The notes under the pieces: generated by a model
What the model saw: only the letters and a program-made list of their open reading frames with translations
What the model was told of the DNA's origin: nothing
Database searches by the model: none
Shown: piece after piece, positions 1 to 10,181 of the stretch
Layout of the letters: the number at the start of each line of letters is the position of its first letter
How positions within the stretch are numbered: the stretch's first letter is position 1
Source of the DNA: Phragmites australis
Lineage: Eukaryota; Streptophyta; Magnoliopsida; Poales; Poaceae
Assembly: GCF_958298935.1 (NCBI RefSeq)
Contig: NC_084939.1
Span: forward strand, 21,379,501 to 21,443,500
Direction of reading: 5' to 3'
Length of the DNA: 64,000 nt
Made by a program: the position numbers and the translations under genes

Positions 1-375
1 CTAATCATAGTCATAATTGTAACCATGCACCTCTCCTAATGGTCGACAAACAATACGACTTTAAAAATTCATATCTCCTATTCATCCAAATTCAGCGTTC
101 AAACTCCTATAGAAGCATAAAGAAAATTTTCTACAACTCTTTAGTGCACTACATTCTAAGATTCGAGTGTTAACGAGCCCTAAACTTAGATTAGCTACCG
201 GTCCTCCTCCTCAATGGTAAATATGTCTTTTCTATTAATGAAATGAACGATAATTGTGAGAAAGTAATGAAAATTAGAAGTAATGACAAATAAAAAAGTT
301 ATTTTGTAGAATGACAAATAAGGAATTAACTTACCTACCGATAGCAAATAATCTCTCCCACTTAAAAAATCGCTA
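1..375. other. AT-rich flank, no gene seen
   Basis: This stretch is AT-rich and holds no reading frame, repeat or transposon end that I can recognise. It lies upstream of the GC-rich leader of the VAC14-like gene and probably holds distal promoter or unrelated intergenic sequence. Confidence 0.4.
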
Positions 376-903
376 ATGGATGTATCATCAGCTTTTTTTG
401 CCCCCGTCGCTTCTTTCGCACGCACGCCAACTTCTCCCAAGCACCACGCCCTTGGGCCCCGCCCTCCCATCCGTGCCTCTCCGCTCTCCAGTCTCCCGAG
501 CCGCCGCCGCCGCCGCCACCTCCTCCTCCGCACTCGAGCCGCGCCGGCAACGCTACCCTCGCTCTCCCTCCACTCCCCCTTCCTCGACCCTTCACTCCCC
601 TTTCGCAGGCGCTGGCGCACCCATCCGCTCCACCCGAATCCCCTCCCCCTCCTCCAGATCACACCACTGTCGCCTCCTCCTCCAAATCCATTCCTAGGCT
701 CGTAGTGCTGCGAGCGAGTGAGCTCAGGTTAGGCTTAGGGAGCTAGGGTTCTGGTGCTCGTCGCCTTTAGGCTTCGCCTGCCTGGTTAGGGTTGGGTCGC
801 GGTCTCAGGGGGCCTTGGGGACGACTGATGCGGCGATCACTGGCGATCGGGAGATTATAGCTGCGGTGGGGGAGGGGGGGTCTCCCGGGCCGATTCTCCA
901 ACG
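376..903 (+). promoter_or_regulatory. GC- and pyrimidine-rich promoter/leader of the VAC14-like gene
   Basis: Base composition changes abruptly to C-rich, with CCG and CTCC runs, as is usual for grass promoters and 5' leaders. The open frames here give only Arg/Pro/Ser-rich low-complexity peptides in several frames at once, so I do not regard them as coding. The block ends right before the ATG at 904 whose translation matches the start of VAC14. No clear TATA box is visible. Where transcription starts inside the block is inferred, not seen. Confidence 0.45.
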
Positions 904-2930
904 ATGGTCACCGCCGCGCTCTCCATCATTTCGGGCGCCATGCTGTGGAACCTCTCTGACAAGCTCTACATGAAGCGGAAGAACGCTACGCTCGAGGTGG
1001 GGGGTTTCGGTTCCTTGTGAGGTTTTGGTTGTCGAGCAATCGCGAGGGATTTGAGGTGGAATTTTGTTGCGGTGGGGTCTTGTGCAGATTGAGGGGATTG
1101 TGAAGCAACTCACGACAGCTGGGGAGCATGAGAAGATATCAACGGTCATCTCGCTGCTCACTAATGATTTCACCTACTCACCACAGGCAAACCACCAGAA
1201 GGTTTGCTTAAACCGCTATGGTCATGTTTCTGGTCTTAATGGGGTTCAGATTTGTTGAGTTCTATGGTGCTTTGATGTTAGCAGGGTGGGTTGATTGACC
1301 TTGCAGCAGTTACTGTCGGACTAACCTCTGAGGCCGCTCAGCATCTCGAGTTTATTCCTATTCAAGTTTATGAAGTGTCATCCAATATCTAGTGAAATCT
1401 GTGTGGATCTTTTATTGTATGCCTATTTAGCTTAAGACCTATCTGCCTGATTGTCGATGGTAACTGTGGTCACTGGATTGCCGATGATAGTAGCCGTCTG
1501 GATTATCAAGCTTTATATTGGATTATACATCGCTCTAATGGTGTACCATGTTCTGAAAGGTGGTTTTTAGTCAATGTTACCAAATGCTGGAGTCTAAACA
1601 GTAGATGAAGTAGAAAGTTTGATGGCTTCATTTCTGTAGATCTTTAGAAGTTTTTGCTCTCTTTTACATGTATTGAGGCCTTAGCTAATGTATTGGGACT
1701 TTAGGATGACTGGATGAGATTATTTACAGTCTTTTCTATAAGTGCTAAATGACATTATGCTTGCTGATTCACCATAAAAATCGTTCACTTCTCTGGGTTG
1801 CAGAGTTGGCTTGCCATTTTGTGCCGCTGCCTTTTGGTATTCCCGACAGCTGGTTGCATTTGATGATTGAAAATGTTAGTTCTGCTTTTTTTATAGTGTT
1901 CTATATGCTATGACATATAGGATTTTTATGGAGGCATGTTACTGCCATCTGTTATTAAGTTAATATTTTAGATTTGGAAGAAATGTTATTGAGAGTTATT
2001 GCATGGTTCTACAAAATATTTGTGTATCAGTTTGTTTGATGGCATTGCATAGTCATGTTTGAATTGTATAACTTCGTAGTTTTAATATAAAGCTTCTGTT
2101 ACATAATAAATCATAAATTGTTAGTGTGCTGCTTACATATCTACTCCAGGCCATTAAGTGAAAACATTTTTAACTTTTACATTTAATTTGATGTGCCTTT
2201 GTTTTATTTTGTCAATTTGACTGCTCAATAAGCTCTCTGGCTCTATGCTTCCAGCAAATCATGCCACCTGTGCTTAATTCTTTCCAGGACCAAGATAGCC
2301 GAGCGCGCTACTATGCTTGTGAAGTGTTGTACAACATAGCAGAGGTAAACATTTACACAAATTGTATGTTCGCTTCACTTGACATGATTTTCTATCTGTA
2401 GGTTGTAAGAGGAGATTTCATCATCTACTTCAACAAGATTTTTGATGCGTTGTCCAAGTTGTCTGCAGAGTCGGATGCTAACGTGCAGAGTGCAGCTCAT
2501 CTTCTTGACAGGCTTGTTAACGTATGATCGTCTGGGCTGTACTCGTATTTCCTAGAACTTCTCCCTTGGTCTACTCTTAATCACCCCTGATAAGATAATT
2601 ATTTATCAACCAGGATATCGTGACTGAGAGTGATCAGTTCAGATATGCTGGATACGATTTGCCTTCTTTTATCAGGGATTTTCTTATCTTAATGTCAGTG
2701 TTGACTTCTGATTGCTACTTCATCTTGCTTTTGCTCTTTAGCATAGAAGACTTTATACCACTCTTGAGAGAGCGCATGAACGTGTTGAATCCTTATGTAT
2801 GATAATTTTTGGTGGGGTGGATAACAGTGTTAGACAGAGTGCATTACTTTTATTGACGGTTCAACCACCTTGCTTTTGACACCCCTGCAGGTTTATCCAA
2901 TATGCTGAGTGATTCCAGTCGTGAGATAAG
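904..2930 (+). pseudogene. VAC14: VAC14-like gene, 5' exons (broken)
   Basis: VAC14 is the HEAT-repeat scaffold of the PIKfyve/Fab1-Fig4 complex that makes PI(3,5)P2 on vacuole and endosome membranes. Recognised exons: 904-996 (start MVTAALSIISGAMLWNLSDK), 1088-1201 (IEGIVKQL, SPQANHQK), 1285-1350 (GGLIDLAAVTVGLTSEAAQ), 2255-2344 (SRARYYACEVLYNIAE), 2402-2521 (VVRGDFIIYFNKIFDALSK), 2614-2642 (DIVTESDQF), 2742-about 2835 (DFIPLLRERMNVLNPYV) and about 2891-2930 (NMLSDSSREI). Phases fit the plant VAC14 order. Damage: two adjacent in-frame stops at 2800-2805 where the family has Arg-Gln; the donor after the DQF exon reads ATATGC (2643-2648); the donor after 1350 appears to have lost a G. The last exon is cut at 2930 by a transposon. 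Only about the first 30% of the protein is present, so this is a decayed duplicate or a truncated gene. Confidence 0.85.
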
Positions 2931-4108
2931 CAGGGTTCGAAAATTCGTCGGTAACCGATCAAAATACGCGATAACCGGCCATCTCGGTCCGGATCGGTTT
3001 TAGAAATCGAACGGTAACCGAATTTGAATTCAAAAAATTTAAAAAAATTCAAAAAAAATTCAAAAACATTCCTAAAAAAACTATACACAATTCTAAAACC
3101 TACTGTGAAAACAAATTTCAAAACTAATGTCGTTTGCATCATATTCTATAGGGAGGAAGTTTAAAAAAAATGAAAAAAGTTAAAGCGTGCAGCTCAGTTA
3201 TTAACTCATGTTAAGGAAAAGTTTAACATGCAAACACATATTTTTCTTGTGTAGAACGTATCTTAAGAGGATCTTTAAAATTGATTTCACTTTATTTAGA
3301 GTTTTATTAATTTCTCTATGATTTTTACAAAGTTTACAAGTATAAAGTGAATATGTTAAGAAACAACACTATAATTAACTTTTTTATGTCTACTATTATT
3401 TTTTCTACGTAAATCATAGTATAAATAAACTAATAAAAGTGGTTTCACTAATTTTTAAGGTGTGATGGGTCAGTTATAAATTAATTTAGTCGCAATACAT
3501 TTACACAATTCTACATGTTACAATAACTAATTCATGAGTTCATGTATTTTTAAAAGACACAGGATCATGTAAGAAGACTAACAAAATTAGTTTTATGATT
3601 TTTGAATTAGCAAAGAGTAAACTATGCATTTAACTTGGTTTAAAAATGCATTTTCTCACAGAAAATTTTGAATTTTTTTATCAGTATAAATATTTTTATC
3701 ATGTAGATCATGTTACAGGAAACCAACAAAATTTGTTTCACTTGATTTGAGGCTCAGATGAATTAGTTATTAATTTTACAAGATTGAGATAAATTTTGGA
3801 TTTTTTTGTTGAACTTCACTGAAAATCGACAAAACCGCTCGATAAATCGAGAAAACCGAGCAATTACCGACAAAACCGAGCGGTTACCAACAATGCAGAA
3901 AATTCGAGAAAATCGCTCGATAAATCGAGAAAATCGCTCGGTAACCGGTCCAATTCGACCGGTTACCGATCGGCTAAAATCACGATTTTTCTCCCAAATT
4001 TCAAATTTATTCAAATGAATTTTATCCATTTTTTTTTTAAAATTCGAATGATTACCATGGTAATCGCGCTTTTTCAGTTAACATCGGAGCTCGGTAACGT
4101 AAACCTTG
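2931..4108. mobile_element. Non-autonomous hAT-type element, copy 1
   Basis: A 1,178-bp AT-rich insertion in a VAC14 exon. It is flanked by GAGATAAG (2923-2930) and TAGATAAG (4109-4116), which match at 7 of 8 bases and fit an 8-bp hAT target duplication. It starts CAGGGTTCGAAAATTCG, and its right end reads CAAGGTTTACG on the other strand, so the terminal inverted repeats share CARGGTT. Removing it with one target copy restores the expected Glu-Ile-Arg-Gln-Gln junction of VAC14. The inner ends carry short tandem units built on CGATAAATCGAGAAAA and GGTTACCG (about 3828-3975). It has no transposase. A second, inverted copy lies at 41351-42462. Confidence 0.8.
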
Positions 4109-4591
4109 TAGATAAGGCAGCAAGTTTGATGCAGCACTTTCTGAGTTTCTGCAGGAGATAAAAAATTCACCAATAAGTCTAAGTAATTTCCACAGTGTTT
4201 TTCTTCATCAGATTTTAAGACCACCTTCAACAAAAACTCTAAAAATTCACCCTCTATAAATACTATTACAACATCCCTAACACTATTACAATATCCTCTA
4301 TTTTTTTCAATTCCAACAGACACCATATTTACTACCTTTCATTCCTCCCATCCTCCCCCAACCCACGCGCATACTCAGAAACAGTGATACGGGAGCCCCC
4401 AACTTGGCAGCAAATTTACCGATCAAATGTCGATGCCGTATCCCTGTAGCATCGGCAAAAACAAAAATACAGTCTCTGTTAAAGTGGTTTACCGACGTTA
4501 AAGAGCCGCAATTGTACGGAGGCACAGAAATACGGTAAAAAAAAAAGTCTCCGTTGGAGTCGACCTAAAGGTTCTAGCATTGGCGGAATTA
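4109..4591 (+). pseudogene. VAC14: VAC14-like gene, continued exon pieces
   Basis: Right after the hAT-type insertion the VAC14 exon resumes: 4111-4170 encodes the family's segment around SEFLQEIKNSP, with one extra base near 4124 that shifts the frame. The expected splice donor after NSP reads ATAAGT instead of GTAAGT. An acceptor-like CTTCATCAG at 4203-4211 is followed at once by the Tourist-like MITE (4219-4565). The short piece after it, 4569-4591, ends in GGCGGAAT and looks like part of the next exon (family segment GRMAEILV); that last assignment is weak because it is so short. No later VAC14 exons occur in the window. Confidence 0.6.
4219..4565. mobile_element. Tourist-like (PIF/Harbinger) MITE
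   Basis: A 347-bp non-coding element flanked by TAA on both sides (4216-4218 and 4566-4568), the usual 3-bp target of Tourist MITEs. Its left end reads GACCACCTTCAACAAAAAC and its right end, on the other strand, GGTCGACTCCAACGGAGAC; they match at about 12 of 19 bases, with most differences being transitions. It sits in or next to a VAC14 exon. The family call is inferred from the TAA target and the style of the ends. Confidence 0.6.
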
Positions 4592-4599
4592 AAGATGGC

Positions 4600-4990
4600 C
4601 AGATGGGCCAATCGGGCCGGCCCGGCACGGGCCCATCTCGGCACGGCCCGATTGGCCCATTTACTGTTACGGGCCGTGCCGTGCCGGCCCGCGTGCCAAG
4701 CCGTCGGCCCACGGCACGGCCCAACTGTCACCGTGCCGTGCCGGGCCGGCCCACGGCACGGTCGGCACGATGGGCCCGTTCGGCACGATGGGCCCGTTCG
4801 GCACGGTGGAGGCACGATAGACCCGTTTGGCACGACGGGCCCGATCGGCACGGTGGAGGCACGACGGGCCAGGTCGGCACGGGAAGGCACGACGGGCCCG
4901 GCCGGCACGGGAAGGCACGACGGGCCCGGCCGGCACGGGAAGGCACGACGGGCCCAGCCGGCACGGTGGAGGCACGTTGGGCCCGTCAGC
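4600..4990. repeat. Left GC-rich subterminal repeat array of the hAT element
   Basis: About 390 bp made of degenerate tandem units built from GGCACGG/A and GGGCCC, such as GGCACGATGGGCCCGTTC and GGCACGACGGGCCCGGCC. It is very rich in CpG. Such subterminal arrays are typical binding sites for hAT transposases. All long open frames here are low-complexity Arg/Gly/Pro shadows present in every frame. Confidence 0.85.
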
Positions 4991-5075
4991 ACTCAAAAAA
5001 ATAGAAAAAAATCAAAAATAATAGCTAAAAAAATCCAAAAAACAATAAAAAAATATGGAAAATAAATACATAACA

Positions 5076-5670
5076 TCTTTATTGATTGGTTGCCTCGTTA
5101 AAAACCTTTCTACTAGAAGGAAAAAAGAGTACAACCAATGATTATGCTCCGAAAATTACATGGTTTCATTAGAAACCTCAGAATTTTGCTTGCAATTTTT
5201 CATATGCTTCCTCAAGTGTCCCGTTCCATGTGAAGATCTGGCACCTATTTCTATACTGCATATATTACACTTAGCAAATCTTACCTGTTCCCCGTTAATT
5301 TCTTTGAAGACCTTTTCAAAATGTTGCCACACTTGGGACCATGCACCTGAGTTCTCGGCGCCTTGATCCATGAATTGAAATATGGAATTAGTTTCTTGAT
5401 GTGAAGTGAATACTGGATACTTGGCTAGCAAATAGGAAAAGAGAGATGGGTGGGCAGGGTGGAGTTTGAGATGGAGTAGATGGTATTTATAGGGATGAGA
5501 GGAGAGGTAGGTGGGGGTGGGGTCGCGGGGGGTATTTTAAAAAAATAAACAAAAAACATGAATAAAAAAACTTAGAAATAATAGGGGCACATGATTAATT
5601 CTAAAAATGAGCTTTATTGATAGGTTGCCTCATTAAAAACCTTTCTAGCAAAGGAAAAAAGAGTACAACA
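5076..5670. repeat. Direct duplication of a transposase 3' flank inside the hAT element
   Basis: The segment starting TTTATTGATTGGTTGCCTCG at about 5078-5136 recurs at about 5608-5668 with only a few differences (both go on to AAAAACCTTTCT and AAAAAAGAGTACAAC). Each copy lies just past the 3' end of a minus-strand BED-containing frame. The layout suggests two transcription units that share the same 3' flank, one complete and one shortened. Confidence 0.75.
5156..5371 (-). CDS. Stand-alone BED zinc-finger protein (71 aa) within the hAT element
   Basis: The frame opens at an ATG at 5371 (MDQGAENSGAW) and stops at 5156. It encodes one BED-type zinc finger and nothing else: W-x-x-F before the finger, CNIC at about residues 36-39 and GTGHLRKHMKNC at about 48-59 supply the C-x2-C and H-x(n)-H/C ligands. 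BED fingers bind DNA, in hAT transposases usually the element's own ends. It is only about 50% identical to the finger of the main transposase in the same element, so it is not a recent copy. A TATA-like CTATAAATAC lies upstream at about 5482-5491 (minus strand). It could be a shortened transposase or a competitor for end binding. Function is inferred. Confidence 0.6.
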   Translation of the reverse strand: MDQGAENSGAWSQVWQHFEKVFKEINGEQVRFAKCNICSIEIGARSSHGTGHLRKHMKNCKQNSEVSNETM

Positions 5671-5689
5671 TAGCTCAGAAAATTTAAAA

Positions 5690-7843
5690 TTACACGTTCT
5701 CATCAGCATCTAGATACAAATTTTGGAATGATTCTTCAAGCTCAGTATTTTCTGCAGTGTGTTGCATTCGTGCTTCAGCTTGTTCCCAATCCTTTACTAT
5801 GGTGAGTATTTCAACCATCTCACTTGACAGATTTGTTCTTCTCTCTTCGATTATCCTTCCTGTAAGACTGAAGGCAGCCTCAGAAGAAACTGTAGATACA
5901 GGAACCGTTAACAAATCTCAAGCTAACAGTGAAAGGACTGGATAATTCGTCTTGTGCTCATGCCACCATTGCAGTATGTTGAAGTTTTCTTGTTCGTGGC
6001 TGATAACGTCACTGTCGATGAAGGTAGTTAGCTCCCCTCCGGATGTTGGAATTCCGGTGCCCGTAGACGATCGTGACGAAGAGTCTGAACTTCTTGATGA
6101 AGAACCTGCACCAAATATTTTCCCCCACGTTGTCGTCTTCTTACTTGTTGTGGGTGCTAGTGGAGGTCGTTGCAGGCGAACTCCGTCATACTTTGTTTCA
6201 TATTTACTATAAACTTCGAATAACTTAGAACGAACATTAGTATAATAATTAGAATAATCATGGCCAAGAGCATCACCTAGAATTGCGAGAACTCTACAGA
6301 AAGCTGCAATTTTAGCTCTAGGATCTAAAATAAAGGCAAAAGCGTATAACAAAGGAATTTCTTTCCAATACTTTAAGAATTTAGATTTCATAGGAACTAC
6401 ACAATCTCTTAAAAGATTGTCATTTTCATAGTTGTTTAAATGAGTAGCAATTTCAACAATATTATGCACTACTAAACAAGATGTTGGATAATAAACTCCT
6501 GATAAACTCACAGTTGAATCATAAAAAAATTCAAGAAACTCCAGTATCCTTTCAGCAACATACCAATGCGCTTCCGTGAGTAAAGTTTGACCCCCATGCT
6601 GATGGTAATGTGTATGAATAAACACACTAAATGTGCTCTTATATGGTATAATATTTTTAAGCATCAAGAAAGTAGAGTTCCATCTCACCGGCATGTCCAG
6701 AGCAAACTTACGTGGACGCACACCCATTGCAACACAATACTGTTTATATGCTGCAATTCGTTGGTTAGAAGAGTTCACAAAAGATATTGCAGTACGAAAA
6801 TCTTCTAAGTATCGCGATAACCTCTTCAAACCGGATTTTACTATAAGATTGATAATATGACAAGCACAACGTTGATGTAACAAGAAAGATTCAGCATAAG
6901 TACTAAACAACGGAGTAAGAATATCCATTGCTCTAGAATTTGCACCGGCATTATCTAAAGTGATAGAAAATATTTTATTCGTGAGGCCAAAGTCTGCAAC
7001 TACTTGAGATATTTTTTCAGCAATATTTTCACCGGTATGCGCGTTGTCAATCAAGCGAAAACCTATTATTCTCTTTTCTAATTCCCAATCATTATTAACA
7101 AAATGAGCAACCACACTAAGATAATCCTCTCTAGCCCTACCTGCCCATATGTCCGAGGTCAAAGCAACTGAAAATGTACATGTTTGCAACATTTCTTTAA
7201 GTTTGCTACGACACGTATTGTAGTATTTTACCATATCCCTACTAGTTGTCTGTCTAGAAACATGCGTGAACCTAGGATTATGAGCTTGCTTAATGTAATC
7301 TTCAAATGCAGCAGACTCACCGATATTGAGTGGTAGATCCGCTCTTGCAATGAAGCGACATAGCTCTTTTCGAGCATTGGCAGAGTCGTACTCCCAATGA
7401 TGAACAGAGCCGTCGGAGTTGTACTGCAACACCGTCTGCTTCATGGCTGCTCCACTCTTTCGCTTGCAACTTATGGCGTGCCTCTTCAAGTGCCCCGTTC
7501 CACCCGAGGGCTTTGCAGATAATTCATTTTTACAAATATAACACTTAGCATATCTGACACTTACCCCATCTTCCTCTTTGTAGATCCTTTCAAAGTCTTG
7601 CCAAACTTCGGAAGTACCGGCTCTTGATCTTTTAGACCTGCTGCTTGCTAATGTGTGCGCACTTGTAGAGCCTGACGATGGCACTCCTGCTGCATCACCT
7701 GGATCTGGATGTGAACCAACCGGAGGTTCACCGTCGGGTCCATCATCACCTGCAGCACTAGTATCAAAGGGGCCGTAGTCCCCTGTGAGTCCTTGGAGAA
7801 AAAAATCATGATCTATGGATGTATCATGATCACTGGCATCCAT
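5690..7843 (-). pseudogene. hAT transposase with one premature stop
   Basis: The ATG at 7843 opens a frame (MDASDHDTSID) that runs to a TGA at 5920-5918. The same frame then continues to 5690. Order: acidic leader; BED finger with CYIC and GTGHLKRHAISC (about residues 105-150); RNase H-like catalytic fold with SDIW and TLDNAGAN; the insertion/middle domain; LDPRAKIAAF (DUF4413-like); then, beyond the stop, the hAT dimerisation domain (PVSTVSSEAAFS, RRTNLSSEMVE). The family usually has Arg at the stop site (ARDLL), so CGA became TGA. As it stands the product is about 640 aa and lacks the C-terminal domain needed for multimerisation. A TATA-like box lies at about 8135 on the minus strand. Otherwise the frame is clean. 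Confidence 0.9.
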
Positions 7844-8224
7844 GATCAATGTCGAATGACACTACAAAAATTGCAAATATTCAAAGTTAGAAATAATCAA
7901 ATAATAAAATAAGACTTAACAACGATGCAAAAAAATCACCAAGATTTCTTCAACTTCAAGATAGCAAATCAGCAGGATGACGATTTTGGAATTGCTCGGA
8001 TTTTTTTGCAACAATTCAAACTAATTTTGCCAAATTATCGCTAATTCTCACGAACTTTGAGACAAGAATGAGAGGAGGAAACAAGAGAGAAAATGGTGTT
8101 GCTGGTGTGGAATGGAAGGGCAAGGTGCTCCTCTATTTATAGGTGAAAAATGGTGATTTTTGCAATTTTTTTCGAATTTTTTGGAGCTCAAACGGTCACA
8201 AAACGGCTATAAAATTCAAAAATA

Positions 8225-8735
8225 TCGGGTTAACGGGTTAAACGGGCCGTTCCCGGCCCGTTTAACCCGTTAACCCGCGTGCCCCCGTCGGCCCATCGTG
8301 CCCCATGTGCCGGCCGGGCCGTGCCCCCCCCCGCGGTGGGCCGTGCCGTGCCGTGCCGGCCCGGCCGTGCCGTGGGCCGCCGCGTGCCGAGCCGGCACGG
8401 TGGGCCGTGCCGTGCCGGGCCGGCCGTGCCGTGATGGGCCGGCCGTGCCGTGATGGGCTGCTGCGTGCCGTGCCGACCCGGCCCGGCCGTGCCTCCTGGG
8501 CCAGCCGTGCCTGAGCCGGGCCGTGCCGTGCCCGTGCCGCCCGTGGGCCGGGCCGTGCCCGTGCCGACCCGACTCGGCCGGGCCATGCCATGCCGGCCCG
8601 CCGTGCCGCGCGCTCAGCCCAGGCACGACCCGTGGCCTCGTGCCGTGCCGGCCCGGCCCATCTCGGCTCGGGCCGAGCCGTGCCTGGGCCGTGCCTACAG
8701 TTCTGTGCCTCGGGCCGGCCCAGTAAGCACGGCCC
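8225..8735. repeat. Right GC-rich subterminal repeat array of the hAT element
   Basis: About 510 bp of degenerate units such as GGGCCGTGCCGTGCCGGCCC and CCGTGCCGTGATGGGCCGG, the complement-sense counterpart of the left array. Six-frame ORFs of 60-160 aa overlap here on both strands; all are composition shadows. The two arrays together make the element ends almost palindromic at large scale. Confidence 0.85.
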
Positions 8736-8791
8736 ATTTGACCATCTTTAGGCGGAATGATCTTGTGATATGCTGTCTTGTCTTGCTCCAG

Positions 8792-9411
8792 TGTTACATG
8801 AGCTGCTTACAGGCCTGTATTATTGTCACGTCAATCAAGTGCTGCATCGAGATATTAAAGGTGTTATCTGTACACAACAATGCTGTTGTTTGCCTTATTC
8901 ATTCGTTTCGTGCCTTGCCAAGCTAATATTCAATAGCTCCTTTGTAGGATCTAACCTCTTGATAGATAAGGAGGGTAACGTGAAGCTTGCTGATTTTGGC
9001 CTTGCAAGATCATTCTCGAGTGATCACTACGGAAATCTTACTAACCGTGTGATCATTTTATGGTATAGGTGTTATTTCTTCTTATAAGTTTGTTATTATA
9101 TTTATATTTGTTATGTAAACTTCTTATTGTTTTTTTTAATTGTGGTTAGTGATCTTCAGAGTTGTTACTTGGTAGCACAAAGTATGGTCCAGCTGTTGAT
9201 ATATGGTCAGTGAATTGTATTTTTATAGAGTTTCTCAATGGGAACAAATATTGTCCGGAAAGAATGAGATATATTTTTTCAAACCGTTAAACAAATAATC
9301 AAAGCATTTATTGCATTCCTATGTTGTTTTTTTTTTCTTTTTTATATTCTCAGTTATTTCTAATTGCATTAGAGCTTCTCAATGGGAAGCCAATATTGCC
9401 CAGAAAGTTAA
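8792..9411 (+). pseudogene. C-type cyclin-dependent kinase fragment
   Basis: Plant CDKC kinases pair with cyclin T and phosphorylate the RNA polymerase II tail. Three exons of the kinase core are visible: 8792-8860 (CYM, then LLTGLYYCHVNQVLHRDIK with the HRD loop), 8948-9068 (SNLLIDKEGNVKLADFGLAR, ending LWYR) and 9150-about 9267 (ELLLGSTKYGPAVDIWSV). The CDKC signature NQVLHRDIK and the exon phases fit the family. Missing are the N-lobe (glycine loop, catalytic Lys) and everything after the WSV segment. A base loss near 8803 shifts frame, the expected PPE reads SSE (two C-to-T changes), and a second copy of the LNGKPILP stretch lies at 9368-9411. It cannot encode a working kinase. Confidence 0.85.
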
Positions 9412-9988
9412 TTATACTTATTGCACTGGATCTGTTAGAGAAGATGTTGACTTTAGATCATCATAGATATACTACATTTAAACAGTTATAAATTTTGACA
9501 AAAAGATGTGAATTTCAGTCCTTCAGCTTCAACTGCAGTTACCTGCAAATAGGCTAAGATAGAGAAATGATGTGAATTTTGATAAAAGATGTGAATTTTT
9601 TTTTATTTTGCTCATGTTTATTTCTTTTTACTTTCTAGTCATGTTTTATCTAGTCAACAATATTATTTTGCGCAAATTTTAGACTCTCAATCTATTTGGT
9701 TGTTGTACTTGTTTTTATTAGGGTTATTTTTTCGCTGCAAATATGAATTCAAATGTATTATGGTTCAATTGAATGGTCAGTGCATGTATTGCTCGGCTAC
9801 ATTCAGGGGGCGAAAGATAAGCGTGTGATTACCTCTATTGATGTAAACAATAGTTTTTACATACACTTAATATCATCTTATGCAATTTTTGTTTCTGTTG
9901 CAACGTACGGAATTTTCTAATATACGTAAGCCCTATATCGAAATTCCTTAGGGTCTAGAAATTCCGGCAGGCACTGATTGGTGGGCCA
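9412..9988. other. AT-rich intergenic stretch
   Basis: T-rich sequence with no frame, repeat end or motif that I recognise. It separates the kinase fragment from the F-box gene and may be leftover kinase intron. Confidence 0.4.
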
Positions 9989-10111
9989 ATGCTTGCAGTT
10001 CCAAAGAGTTTACAGAATTCGAATCGACCTGATCGCCACCGTCTTCAGTTCCTCACACACCCGTCGCCTCTCTTCTTCTTGCTGTCCAGCTTTCAGAAGT
10101 TTCTAGACCCT

Positions 10112-10181
10112 TGTCCAGACTCTGCTTGCCAGAACTGCGCGGTACAAGCCATTGTCCAGACTCTGCTTGCCAGTCCGGAGT
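10112..10181. repeat. Short direct repeat in the F-box leader
   Basis: TTGTCCAGACTCTGCTTGCC occurs twice, at about 10112 and 10152, some 40 bp apart. The copies are identical over about 20 bases, so the duplication is young compared with the decay of the gene downstream. It lies in the leader of the F-box gene, not in recognised coding sequence. Confidence 0.7.

Larger units (their letters stand above)
4592..8749 (-). mobile_element. hAT transposon (Dart-like ends), 4.16 kb, near-complete
   Basis: A perfect 8-bp target duplication, GGCGGAAT, lies at 4584-4591 and 8750-8757. The terminal inverted repeats are TAAAGATGGCCAGATGGGCC on the left and, on the other strand, TAAAGATGGTCAAATGGGCC on the right: 18 of 20 bases match. 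They resemble the TAGAGGTGGCC-type ends of the rice Dart group, from memory. Inside are two long GC-rich subterminal arrays, a full-length transposase frame on the minus strand (one internal stop) and a separate short BED zinc-finger frame. The good ends and single lesion suggest it was active fairly recently compared with its neighbours. Confidence 0.93.

Noticed and set aside
195..705. Arg- and Ser/Pro-rich ORFs upstream of VAC14
   Set aside because: Frames are open on both strands because of GC/pyrimidine bias in the promoter-leader region; no homology and no splice context.
2643..2648. U12-type (AT-AC) intron in VAC14
   Set aside because: The donor reads ATATGC, not ATATCC, and the matching acceptor ends in TTTAG. 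A mutated GT donor is simpler.
4498..5065. Long overlapping ORFs (up to 164 aa) on both strands
   Set aside because: They lie in the GC-rich tandem array at the left end of the hAT element, occur in all frames, and consist of Arg/Gly/Pro/His repeats. They are composition shadows.
8230..8926. Long overlapping ORFs (up to 158 aa) on both strands
   Set aside because: Same situation at the right end of the hAT element; periodic low-complexity peptides without any domain.
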